Assembly: GCF_042850945.1 (NCBI RefSeq)
Contig: NZ_AP031496.1
Location: 2,728,001-2,792,000, forward strand
Origin: Halioxenophilus aromaticivorans
Lineage (GTDB): Bacteria; Pseudomonadota; Gammaproteobacteria; Pseudomonadales; Cellvibrionaceae
Reading direction: 5' to 3'
DNA: 64,000 nucleotides
The notes below the pieces were generated by a model, which ran no database searches, had not been told where the DNA came from, and saw only the letters and a program-made list of their open reading frames with translations. Below, piece after piece: positions 54,136-61,962 of this stretch. The translations under genes were made by a program, and so were the position numbers. Numbering within the stretch: position 1 is the stretch's first letter; every line of letters starts with the position of its first letter.

Positions 54136-57100
54136 TCAGGGAAATTCGTCATCTTCAGTTACTCGAATGGGTCTCAATCCCCCCGCTTCAACATTAGGGT
54201 CGATGTCAAATGAGTACCGGCCAAGTACATGAAGATGCTCTTGACCTAAAGGCGACAATTGGGCGACATCCTCGCGGTTTATTTTGTGGCCATTGGCTTT
54301 CAGATATTGCAGTACGGCCTCAATATACAAGGTATTCCATAACACCACGATATTGAGCACCAAACCCAGTGCCCCTAATTGATCTTCTTGCCCCTCCTTG
54401 TAAGGGCGACGCAGTTCCCCTCGTCGGCCGTAGAAGATGGTTCTCGCCAATGTATGGCGACTCTCGCCCCGATTAAGCTGGCTAAGAATGATGCGACGGT
54501 ACTTCTTATCACGTAGATAACGAAGGCCATGTATCGTTTTATTGGCCTTGCCAACTTCGGCGATGGCTTTGGCCAGCGCTGAAGGTCGCTTCGAGCTCAG
54601 TAGCGTCTTTATGAGTTCCACGGCACCAATCTTTCCGGTTCTGAGCGAACCCGCGATGCGTAGCATATCCTCCCAGTGGTTGGAAATACGTTCTTGCTTC
54701 ATGTAATTTTTGGAGTGGGCATTCATCACGCCGTAGTCAACTTCTTTGTCAAACCGCCAGAACCGCATTGAACCGATATCCGCTATGCGAGGACTGAATT
54801 GGTAACCTAACAGCCAAAAAAGCCCAAAAACGATGTCACTGGTACCGGCCGTATCTGTCATCACTTCCTTCGGATCAAGAGCCGTTTGTTGCTCTAGCAA
54901 ACCTGCAAGCAAATAGATTGAGTCTCTTTCCGTCCCGGGTATCAGGAGCCCGTGAAATCCCGCGTATTGATCGGTCAGAAAATTGTAGTAGGTCACACCG
55001 GGTTTGGAGTGAAAGTACTTTTTATTGTAACGCGTGTAGGCCGTATGAGAGGGGGCAATAAATCGCAACCCATCCGCTGAAGCTATCTCGCCGCCACCCC
55101 ACAGTCTTACTAACGGCAGATCAGCGTGGTATTCGACAAGAACAGCATTGGCTTTGGCAATTGTTTCTGCGCGGAGATAGTTCTTTTTCACCCATGTTAG
55201 TCGACGGCGACTCAACGCAGGGTGACCTGGCTTTATCAGAGGTTCTATTCCTATATTACAGGCCTCTGCGAGTAAGACAGCACAGATACTGATGGGCAGA
55301 TCAGAGACACGGCTACTTTCTTCGCTGATATGAAAAAACTCATCGGCAAAACCTGTCTGGCAGTGGATTTCCAGCAGAATCTCAGGCAAGTCAACATAAG
55401 GCATCAACGCCTTGACTCGTTCCCTTAAAAGCTCCAGGCTTTCTCGTTCATCCTGCTTTTCAAGGGGTGTCAGAATAATATGCGGTTTACTATTTTTGGT
55501 CTCAAATCTGACGCTCGGATTTTCAGGTAAATTCGCTAGGAAATCCAGATAGCTTTGATTGACGGTGTCGACAAGTTCCTGGACTTTGGGCGCAGGGTCT
55601 TCACTGAGGTTGAGCGCACGGCAAATACTGGGCTTAAGCTGTTGCCATTCGTGTCCCCGGAGTAAGCGCAATCTTGGATTCCCCCACCGCTCGCTTGGTT
55701 TTACGTATATTTCACGCCTTTGCAAGTTGTCTCGAAACAACTTTGTGAGGTAAACACAGTAAGCGCTTTTATCAACCTCGCCCTCCTTGACAATGTGCTT
55801 CTTCCAGTTTTTGGAAATCAAAGATAGCACTGGTTTAAACGATGACTTTGTCGAATCATTGCCCTCAAAACCATGTTCCACCAGCTGCTTGATTGCGTTA
55901 AGAATCGGGGTTCCATCATTAGTGCTGTGAAAATCTATCGCCTGCATAAGCCTGGGTAAAAATCGTTTTATGCGGTTGTATTGCGCTATCCACTCTGTTT
56001 GATATTGATCACCTCTCGGACGCGCCAAGGATCTCACCGTTTCAATCGCTGCACCGATTTTCTTGCTAGATACAAGGCTGAATGCCTTACCCCTCAGATC
56101 ATGGGCCTCAACACCACCATCTAAAAGCACATCGCAAGCCTGGGCGAGTAACAACGCCGCCTCATCCAGGTCTTTCAATGTTCTCAAGCGGTGTTTTTGC
56201 GCCTGAAGTCTTGCTTGTCTTTGAATATCCGCAATGAAGGCCTCGAAGAGATCGAGGCTATCGTCAATCAGCTTCACTTCCATGTATTGCGCAAAAGCCA
56301 CCAGAAAGGCGGGTCGCTGGGCCGCGGTCATCCTTCTGATATTGATCGCATGCGCTTTCATCGTACGTTTAGCGAGGTTCAGGACGCGATTACTTGGCAA
56401 GCTGGACAGGTCAATCGAATTTACAGCCAACTCCCTTACCATCGACAGCCGTTGAAGAACTGCCAGAATCGATGTGCTGTTGACGTTGTCCACAGGGGAG
56501 CGAAGATAGTCTAACACGCTGGTGTGCTCTGTCGGCCCTGGTACGGTCAGTGAGTCGAGGTTGTTGCGATCCTTATCACTGAGCAAATTGTTGATTTTGT
56601 TGCCCATGCGGGAAAAGGCTCGCTGGCGCACTGTGGAAATCAGTCGGCTGAGTGTGGTGACGCCAGGTAGAATGGTCTTTGCTGCCACCAATTGGCGCGT
56701 GGCCATATCAAATAAAATGCTGGGTCTTTCGTCTCCGACCCACGCTCGAGCATAAAGCCAGCGAAGGAGGCGAAAATTGGATGAGGGGTCGCTAAACTCG
56801 GTGTAACCGTAGATCTCCTTTATCTGTCGGAGATGTTCTTGCTTCGCTGCTTTTGTGTAATGATGTCGGACTGAAATGTCCTTGATTTGCAGTTGAGAAG
56901 CCACATAATGGACGGCCCTTAATGGAATCACATTCAAGTTATTAACGTTGGTACCGAGAAAACGCAGTGTACACAGTTGCAATGCATAGCCCAATTGATT
57001 AGCTTTTTTGCGACGCTGTTGAATAATTTCAAGATCATTATCGTCGAGGAAAAAGTAGTGAGCCAACTGCGTCTTCGACGGGGAGCCGTTATATTTACCG

Positions 57101-57141
57101 TAGGATTTCTTCTGGTCTTTGGTGAGGAATTCGACAGGCAT
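54136..57141 (-). CDS. tnpA: Tn3-family transposase TnpA
   Basis: This 1001-aa DDE transposase appears intact. The N-terminal DNA-binding region contains YGKYNGSPSKTQLAHYFFLD (about residues 14-33) and RFLGTNVNN. The first catalytic Asp is in VMTDTAGTSD (Asp763), and the C-terminal catalytic block near residues 900-930 has GRRGELRRPY and the EDQLGALGLVLN segment. The length is normal for the family. It is transcribed toward the terminal repeat at 53879-53915, as is usual. The divergent small gene at 57427 begins across a 285-base gap. Confidence 0.93.
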   Translation of the reverse strand: MPVEFLTKDQKKSYGKYNGSPSKTQLAHYFFLDDNDLEIIQQRRKKANQLGYALQLCTLRFLGTNVNNLNVIPLRAVHYVASQLQIKDISVRHHYTKAAKQEHLRQIKEIYGYTEFSDPSSNFRLLRWLYARAWVGDERPSILFDMATRQLVAAKTILPGVTTLSRLISTVRQRAFSRMGNKINNLLSDKDRNNLDSLTVPGPTEHTSVLDYLRSPVDNVNSTSILAVLQRLSMVRELAVNSIDLSSLPSNRVLNLAKRTMKAHAINIRRMTAAQRPAFLVAFAQYMEVKLIDDSLDLFEAFIADIQRQARLQAQKHRLRTLKDLDEAALLLAQACDVLLDGGVEAHDLRGKAFSLVSSKKIGAAIETVRSLARPRGDQYQTEWIAQYNRIKRFLPRLMQAIDFHSTNDGTPILNAIKQLVEHGFEGNDSTKSSFKPVLSLISKNWKKHIVKEGEVDKSAYCVYLTKLFRDNLQRREIYVKPSERWGNPRLRLLRGHEWQQLKPSICRALNLSEDPAPKVQELVDTVNQSYLDFLANLPENPSVRFETKNSKPHIILTPLEKQDERESLELLRERVKALMPYVDLPEILLEIHCQTGFADEFFHISEESSRVSDLPISICAVLLAEACNIGIEPLIKPGHPALSRRRLTWVKKNYLRAETIAKANAVLVEYHADLPLVRLWGGGEIASADGLRFIAPSHTAYTRYNKKYFHSKPGVTYYNFLTDQYAGFHGLLIPGTERDSIYLLAGLLEQQTALDPKEVMTDTAGTSDIVFGLFWLLGYQFSPRIADIGSMRFWRFDKEVDYGVMNAHSKNYMKQERISNHWEDMLRIAGSLRTGKIGAVELIKTLLSSKRPSALAKAIAEVGKANKTIHGLRYLRDKKYRRIILSQLNRGESRHTLARTIFYGRRGELRRPYKEGQEDQLGALGLVLNIVVLWNTLYIEAVLQYLKANGHKINREDVAQLSPLGQEHLHVLGRYSFDIDPNVEAGGLRPIRVTEDDEFP

Positions 57142-57426
57142 GCTGTGATCAGTAACCCATAAGTCTAATTTTTGTATTGAGGAGCATAATCGTCTAAGGC
57201 TTTTTGTTTGTGTTCAGATAATGAGCGACAAATGATGCTCTGCCACACAAGGAGTTGCAGCTTATTGACAATCTGAGGATTCACGATAAGAATAAAAAGC
57301 CACGCAACGCTAAACGATATCATGCGCAATGGCAATGTCCTGGTTAGGCGGCTGGCAATATTAAACAGGTTGATCCGATTTGTGTAACACTGGCTACTCA
57401 CCATGACGAGGAGACTGGAACTGACA
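57142..57426. other. Divergent intergenic region in the Tn3 element
   Basis: This gap between tnpA and the small rightward gene is where tnpA promoter and recombination sites would be expected. It is AT-rich around 57160-57320. I see no resolvase gene and no clear palindromic res site. A minus-strand open frame across it looks non-coding. Confidence 0.4.
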
Positions 57427-57699
57427 ATGGAGCAACTTACGGCGGAACAACGGCATTTGGCCAAGCTCATCGACGAGCACGTGTGTAAGTTTCCGGAGAC
57501 CGACTCGGGTAACGAACAACTGTTGACAACGGTTTATGATTACATGGCGGCCTTTAAAATCATCATGGACAGTGCCACTCGCCTGCAAATGGATTACCTG
57601 AGTCAGCAGTATCCAGGCTTCCATCGATTTGGAAAACTTCTCGAATCGATTGCACAAGGTATATCAACAGGTGCTATTGAAGTCCCGCGAGACCATTGA
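57427..57699 (+). CDS. Small Tn3-associated protein, function unknown
   Basis: I do not recognise this protein. It has about 90 aa, is helix-rich and acidic to neutral, starts MEQLTAEQRHLAKLID and contains RLQMDYLSQQYPGFHRFGKL; no membrane segment is present. The frame is also open from an ATG at 57403 (98 aa), and neither start has a convincing ribosome site. It diverges from tnpA, where Tn3 elements often carry accessory or recombination genes, but it has no recombinase motif. Confidence 0.5.
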   Translation: MEQLTAEQRHLAKLIDEHVCKFPETDSGNEQLLTTVYDYMAAFKIIMDSATRLQMDYLSQQYPGFHRFGKLLESIAQGISTGAIEVPRDH

Positions 57700-58100
57700 T
57701 CGTGATGTCGGTAAACCCTTCACAGGGAGCTGACCAAACCTGGTTGTTTATTGATCTGCCAGGGAGGTGAGGCTACCGTCTGCAGTTCAGGGATCAGTGG
57801 TGCTTCGTCTAGGATGTCTATCAACTGAACCGCTAGTGTCGGCTCCGGGCCCACGGTATTGCCGCTTCGAGACCGCTAAATGCCGTCTGCCGGGTATCGC
57901 AGAGGTGGATTGGGGTATCAGCGCGATACGCGCTGTGTGTCTTTGCTCAGTCCGGGTTGCACACCGGTGATCCTGAGCCTCCGGCGTACAGTCTTGAGTT
58001 AATATTCAATATTTGGCTTTTGTCTCCCCCCATGCGGTTGCAGTGCTGTCGCATTTGGCCTATTATTAACTATGACTAACATACGAAGAGGGCGTTAATC
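57700..58100. other. Intergenic region upstream of the toxin-antitoxin pair
   Basis: These 401 bases hold no supported gene. A compact 6-base-pair hairpin AGCGCG/CGCGCT lies at 57920-57934 without a T run. An AT-rich stretch at 57995-58080 (TTAATATTCAATATT and TATTATTAAC) is the probable promoter of the antitoxin gene, with GAAGAGGGCG as ribosome site. Confidence 0.4.
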
Positions 58101-58688
58101 ATGCTGGCGGAACAGGACCTGCGTACTCTCCAGGATGCGGGCATCAACAATATTGAAACGCTTGCCTCCGCGGCGGCGGCTTTCCTGCGTGCACACCCGA
58201 TTTACACGGTGCCGCTGATGCCCAATGCCCTGTCAGAGCAAGAAGAGACCTTTTTACGCCAAGGCGGCGCCATCGGGGTAGGGGGCGCCAATAAAGACGC
58301 TGCCTCAGCGAATGTGACCATTATCGCTGGGGAATACGCCCAGATGGTGGCTACCGCCCATAGCCAGCAGGAAGTGGCCGCCCGCCTGAGCGTGAGCACC
58401 AGCCGTATTCGACAACGGCTTGATAGTGGTTCGCTCTATGCTATCGATGGCCCCTCAGGTCGGGTCTGCCCCCAATTTCAATTTGCTGATGGTAGCACTC
58501 TACCCGGTCTGGAATCCGTGCTTGAGGTGATCAGCAGAGAGGCGCACCCGGTGGCCGTACAGCGTTTCTTTCTGACAGTCAGTCCGGATCTCGAATCGGA
58601 TACGCTGGGGCGGGCCCTCAGCCCGCGGGACTGGTTGCTGACTGGACATTCGCCGGAGTCAGTGAAACTGTTGGCTAGGGAGCTTTGA
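58101..58688 (+). CDS. DNA-binding antitoxin of a RES-type toxin-antitoxin pair
   Basis: The 195-aa protein has a helix-turn-helix near residues 90-115 (QQEVAARLSVSTSRIRQRL). The C-terminal region has RALSPRDWLLTGHSPESVKL, recalling the toxin-binding end of Xre/MbcA/ParS antitoxins, where the phrase LLTG is typical. The N-terminal region (LQDAGINNIETLASAAAAFL) has no assigned role. The stop overlaps the toxin start as TGATG, the coupling usual for such pairs. It is longer than most Xre antitoxins of RES toxins and differs from the standard form. Confidence 0.75.
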   Translation: MLAEQDLRTLQDAGINNIETLASAAAAFLRAHPIYTVPLMPNALSEQEETFLRQGGAIGVGGANKDAASANVTIIAGEYAQMVATAHSQQEVAARLSVSTSRIRQRLDSGSLYAIDGPSGRVCPQFQFADGSTLPGLESVLEVISREAHPVAVQRFFLTVSPDLESDTLGRALSPRDWLLTGHSPESVKLLAREL

Positions 58689-59350
58689 TGCCCCCACATA
58701 GTTCTAAAGCTAAGTTCCCCGAGCCGCCGGGTATCGAGGCATTGCGCGAAATTCCCGTAGAAACCCAAACGCTGGCGGCTGGCACTACGGTCGCCCGCCT
58801 TTTTTTCGCCGCTGGAGATTATCCCAGCACATGGGATGCCTTTAGGCACTACGGTCCTTCCGCCAGTCGTTTTGACCATCACTTGCCAGATGATGATGGG
58901 CTTCCCCAGGTACAAGAGAGGGGCGTTATGTACCTGGCTGCCGGCAGCGAATCCATCCCGACCTGCCTGGCAGAAGTGTTTCAGGCAACACGCATTATTG
59001 ACCGCTATTCACGCGACCCCATCCTCGCGGGCTTTGAACTGAGGGACTCATTGACGCTGCTGAGTCTTCGCGGCACCTTTGCGACAGCCATTGGCGCCTC
59101 CACGGCCATTCACTCAGGACAAAGGCCCCGGGCGAGACGCTGGGCGCAGCAACTCTATTTGGCCTATCCGAAAGTAGACGGCATTCTCTACTGCTCATCC
59201 ATGTATGGAAATGAACCCGCGATCGCGCTTTTTGAGCGCGGTCAGCGCGCGATTCCCAAGCGACCGATCTTCCACCGTGAACTGAAAGATCCTGTCATGG
59301 CCAATATCCTCACAGAGACAGCGAAGAAAATTCGATACGAATTGATTTAA
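58688..59350 (+). CDS. RES-domain toxin (NAD+ phosphorylase family)
   Basis: RES toxins degrade NAD+ and arrest growth unless bound by the antitoxin. The 220-aa protein shows the family triad: an Arg region (VARLFFAAGDY with SRFDHH), a Glu in MYLAAGSESIPTCLAEVF, and a Ser region GILYCSSMYGNEPAIALF. The ATG at 58688 overlaps the antitoxin stop by one base (TGATG). A TTG at 58685 is in frame but unnecessary. The protein is longer than the usual 150-160 aa core because of an N-terminal segment of about 40 residues. It lies inside the Tn3-family element. Confidence 0.8.
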   Translation: MPPHSSKAKFPEPPGIEALREIPVETQTLAAGTTVARLFFAAGDYPSTWDAFRHYGPSASRFDHHLPDDDGLPQVQERGVMYLAAGSESIPTCLAEVFQATRIIDRYSRDPILAGFELRDSLTLLSLRGTFATAIGASTAIHSGQRPRARRWAQQLYLAYPKVDGILYCSSMYGNEPAIALFERGQRAIPKRPIFHRELKDPVMANILTETAKKIRYELI

Positions 59351-59615
59351 GGCGGCATGATGCCTGGCAGGGTAGGCCTTATTCTTCAGCTATGGTGTGG
59401 TCACCGGACATTTTGGCGAGCGAGAAACCAGCAATGACTCTCGTTGAGCAATGACCGCTAAAGCGGGATTTGCGGAATTCTCAAATCAAAGAGCGTGACT
59501 ATTTTCATTGCTGCGGTCAACTTCAGAGAACAGCCAATGGACTAAACCGCTTACGCGGTAGTGGACACTACGCTCTGTAGCTTCGCACAAGTACCACACT
59601 ACCCACCTACAGAAC
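59351..59615. other. Junction region with short palindromes
   Basis: It lies between the RES gene and the IS91-like unit. A nested hairpin (59349-59380, AAGGC...GCCTT around GGCATGATGCC) could terminate the toxin transcript. Three short palindromes follow: CCGCTAAAGCGG (59455-59466), ACCGCTTACGCGGT (59546-59559) and GTAGTGGACACTAC (59558-59571). Such clusters are common near IS91-type ends, so one end of that unit is probably here, but the exact boundary is not readable. Confidence 0.4.
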
Positions 59616-59677
59616 GGGGCTGTTCTGTGCTGTGCTTAAGAAGGACCAAGTCCTTAAACCAACACAGGAGCAGCCCC
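59616..59677 (+). promoter_or_regulatory. Leader hairpin covering the integrase ribosome site
   Basis: GGGGCTGTTCTGTG (59616-59629) pairs imperfectly with CACAGGAGCAGCCCC (59663-59677), and inside it AAGGAC (59641-59646) pairs with GTCCTT (59650-59655). The downstream arm contains the AGGAG ribosome site (59666-59670) and ends directly at the ATG at 59678. Folded in RNA it would hide the ribosome site. Confidence 0.55.
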
Positions 59678-60562
59678 ATGAAACAGTCTAGCAAAGCTAT
59701 CAGCCCGCTGCGCGAGCGCATGATCCAAGACATGACAATGCGCAAATTACACCCTAAAACCCAAACTAGCTACATTCGTGCAGTTAAGAAACTGGCACGT
59801 TTTTTGGGGCGTTCCCCCCATCGTGCCACAGCAGAGGATTTGCGGCGTTTTCAGCTGCAACTGGTGGAAAACGGCACGTCAACCACCACGATCAACGCGA
59901 CGATCACCGGATTGCGTTTTTTCTTCGATGTGACACTCGGGCATGCTGAGGTGACCAGCAAACTCACCAAACTGTCGATGCCACGCAAGATTCCCGTGGT
60001 GCTGAGTGCACAGGAGGTGACGCGTTTGTTAGCGGCGGCTGCCAACGCCAAGTACAAAACGGCCTTGTCGGTAGCCTACGGCGCTGGCTTGCGCTCGAGT
60101 GAAATTGTTCATCTGAAAGTCAGTGATATCGACAGCCAACGCATGCTCCTGCACGTCGAGCAGGGCAAGGGCGAGAAAGACCGCAACGCCATGCTCTCGC
60201 CGGCCCTGCTGGCGATACTGCGCGATTGGTGGCGAATCGCCCACGCGCAGCGCTGGATGCTCGACGGTGGTTGGTTGTTCCCGGGACAAAACCCGATCAA
60301 CCCGCTTACCTGCCGCCAACTCAATCGTGCCTGTCACGATGCCGCGAGTGCGGCGGGAATTGACAAACGCGTGTCCATGCACACGCTGCGTCACAGTTTT
60401 GCCACGCACCTGCTCGAACAGGGGGTGGATATTCGTATCATCCAGGTCGCACTTGGGCATAAGAAGCTCGAGACCACGGCTTTGTACAGTCAGGTGGCTA
60501 CACGCACCTTGCGTGATATCCACAGCCCACTGGATTCGCTGACACTGCCACCGCTGCACTAG
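59678..60562 (+). CDS. Tyrosine recombinase/integrase accompanying an IS91-type element
   Basis: The 294-aa protein has an N-terminal SAM-like DNA-binding domain (MRKLHPKTQTSYIRAVKKLA) and a catalytic domain. The tetrad residues can be read: Arg in GAGLRSSEIVHL, Lys in QGKGEKDR, His-X-X-Arg in MHTLRHSFATHLLEQG, His in ALGHKKLETT and Tyr in ALYSQV. It looks active. An upstream extension to 59561 exists, but the ATG at 59678 has the only good ribosome site, AGGAG. The IS91 transposase starts 10 bases after its stop. Confidence 0.88.
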   Translation: MKQSSKAISPLRERMIQDMTMRKLHPKTQTSYIRAVKKLARFLGRSPHRATAEDLRRFQLQLVENGTSTTTINATITGLRFFFDVTLGHAEVTSKLTKLSMPRKIPVVLSAQEVTRLLAAAANAKYKTALSVAYGAGLRSSEIVHLKVSDIDSQRMLLHVEQGKGEKDRNAMLSPALLAILRDWWRIAHAQRWMLDGGWLFPGQNPINPLTCRQLNRACHDAASAAGIDKRVSMHTLRHSFATHLLEQGVDIRIIQVALGHKKLETTALYSQVATRTLRDIHSPLDSLTLPPLH

Positions 60563-60572
60563 TGCAGCGGTA

Positions 60573-60854
60573 ATGTCTCGAGCAACCCTGGAGGTTGCGG
60601 ATATCTTCCGCGACCGCGGACCGGCGTGGCGCGAGCTTCAGGCCGGGCACCTCAGTCTCGGCCAGCTCAAAGTCATGTCTGCGATTGAGCGCTGTCGTAG
60701 CGCGGCGCTCGGTGGCCACGTGTTGTGTTGCCGTAACTGTGCGCACACCCAAATCGCCTACAACTCCTGTCGCAATCGCCATTGCCCGAAGTGTCAAGCG
60801 GTCGCAGCCCGGCGATGGCTTACCGCACGTCAGGCCGATCTGCTTCCCGTCGAG
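60573..60854 (+). pseudogene. IS91-family transposase, 5' fragment
   Basis: The fragment encodes the N-terminal 94 residues of an IS91-type rolling-circle transposase. It starts MSRATLEVADIFRDRGPAW, followed by the zinc-binding region with VLCCRNCAHTQ and SCRNRHCPKCQAVAARRWL. After ADLLPVE the frame passes into unrelated DNA and stops at 60893. The HUH catalytic domain is therefore absent. The break coincides with the first base of the TTATGTGG repeat at 60855. Confidence 0.85.
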
Positions 60855-60936
60855 TTATGTGGCATTTTTCGTTATGTGTTATTCGAACGTTAGTCGAACA
60901 GACACAATGGTGAACCTAAATTCGAACACCACATAA
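60855..60936. repeat. RIT element end with recombinase-type repeats
   Basis: TTATGTGG at 60855-60862 is inverted as CCACATAA at 60929-60936. A longer pair, TTATGTGTTATTCGAA (60872-60887) and TTCGAACACCACATAA (60921-60936), matches in 14 of 16 positions as inverted repeats. TCGAAC occurs two more times in between. Such repeated arms are expected of tyrosine-recombinase binding sites at an element end. Confidence 0.65.
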
Positions 60937-60944
60937 TTTTTTGC

Positions 60945-61952
60945 TTACAGGCTACGTAAAAATGCCATTAACCCCGCATCGCTTCCCCAACCTCCAACCC
61001 TTCCAGCACCTTTTATCTCACACAACGACAGTGCCTTAGCCTTCATCTCAAGATCAGCTTCGGCATAGATGTTTGTCGTTGCGAGAGATACGTGACCGAG
61101 CCATGCGCGGATAGTATTTATATCGACGCCAGCCCTCAGTAGATGTGAAGCTGTGGTGTGTCTAACCACGTGGGGACTTACATGTTTATCAGTGATTGAG
61201 GGAACGTGCTTGCTAGCTTTGGCGGCATAGCGCTTCACAAGGCCATGAATACCAAATCGAGTTATGGGTTTACCGCAGCGATTAAGAAACACATGTTCTG
61301 TTGGTTTACGGCCATCAATCAGCATACGGAGCTCCCGTACTGTTTGCGCCCAGAGTGGACACTGTCGTAACTTGTTTCCTTTACCTCGCAGTCGAGCTGA
61401 GGAGTGATCTCGATCGCACACTGCTAAATTGAGATCCATGATTAACAGCTGTGCCACTTCGTCGGCACGGGCACCTGAATTGTAAAGAAACAAAAGTATC
61501 GCATGGTCTCTCTGCCCTTGAGCGGTATTTATATTGGGAGCATCCAAAAGGGCATCCATTTCCGACTTCTCCAAATAGATGACTGGTGATTTAGCTGCTT
61601 TTTTGAAAGGTACCCCCCGAATCTCACCCGACCAACTAATGTGTTCCGGACTGTTAAGTCCCACAAAACGGGCAAATGCGTGGATCGCAGCCAGACGTTG
61701 ATTGCGGGTTGAAACCGCACAACCTCGCTCTTCTTCCAAATTATTTAGGAATGAACGCACCATTTCGGCACTCAGGTCGACGATCGCAAGACAATCTACC
61801 GGCTTCTGCAACCTGCTGATAGTGAATTGTATAAGTAAAGTAATCGCGTCCCGATAGCTGTGTTGGGTGTTTCGCGATAAGTTGCATTCATCCACGACAT
61901 GCTCCAACAGAAAACGACGAATCCAAGGGCCCAAGAAAACGGAGTTAATCAT
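60945..61952 (-). CDS. Tyrosine recombinase, third of the RIT trio
   Basis: The 335-aa protein has the catalytic residues Arg (NSGARADEVAQLL), Lys (RGKGNKLRQCP), His-X-X-Arg (SPHVVRHTTASHLLRAG), His (WLGHVSLATT) and Tyr (NIYAEAD). An in-frame extension to 62000 would overlap the second gene, but the ATG at 61952 has a perfect AAGGAGG 6 bases upstream, so it is chosen. It lies nearest to the visible element end. Confidence 0.88.
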   Translation of the reverse strand: MINSVFLGPWIRRFLLEHVVDECNLSRNTQHSYRDAITLLIQFTISRLQKPVDCLAIVDLSAEMVRSFLNNLEEERGCAVSTRNQRLAAIHAFARFVGLNSPEHISWSGEIRGVPFKKAAKSPVIYLEKSEMDALLDAPNINTAQGQRDHAILLFLYNSGARADEVAQLLIMDLNLAVCDRDHSSARLRGKGNKLRQCPLWAQTVRELRMLIDGRKPTEHVFLNRCGKPITRFGIHGLVKRYAAKASKHVPSITDKHVSPHVVRHTTASHLLRAGVDINTIRAWLGHVSLATTNIYAEADLEMKAKALSLCEIKGAGRVGGWGSDAGLMAFLRSL

Positions 61953-61962
61953 CACGGCCTCC

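Larger units (their letters stand above)
53879..59350. mobile_element. Tn3-family transposon, left end and visible cargo
   Basis: The element starts at the terminal repeat at 53879 and contains tnpA (leftward), a small unknown gene and an antitoxin/RES-toxin pair. I searched by eye for the opposite repeat up to 59677 and did not find it, so the right boundary is only provisional. Either the right end was lost, or the IS91-like and RIT elements inserted inside it and the end lies past the window. No resolvase (tnpR/tnpI/tnpS) gene is visible. Confidence 0.65.
59455..60854 (+). mobile_element. IS91-like insertion unit with tyrosine recombinase, cut by a RIT element
   Basis: The unit comprises a tyrosine-recombinase gene and an IS91-family transposase gene in tandem, an arrangement known for a subgroup of IS91 elements. 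The left limit is approximate (palindromes from 59455). The right part is missing because the transposase frame stops matching its family at 60854, where the RIT end begins. Confidence 0.6.

Noticed and set aside
57165..57470. Minus-strand 101-codon open frame between tnpA and the small gene
   Set aside because: The composition is not protein-like (Ser, Cys and Leu rich in patches), it overlaps the better small gene, and it has no ribosome site.
57142..59677. Search for the second Tn3 terminal repeat
   Set aside because: No stretch resembling the reverse complement of 53879-53915 was found by eye, so no right end is claimed.
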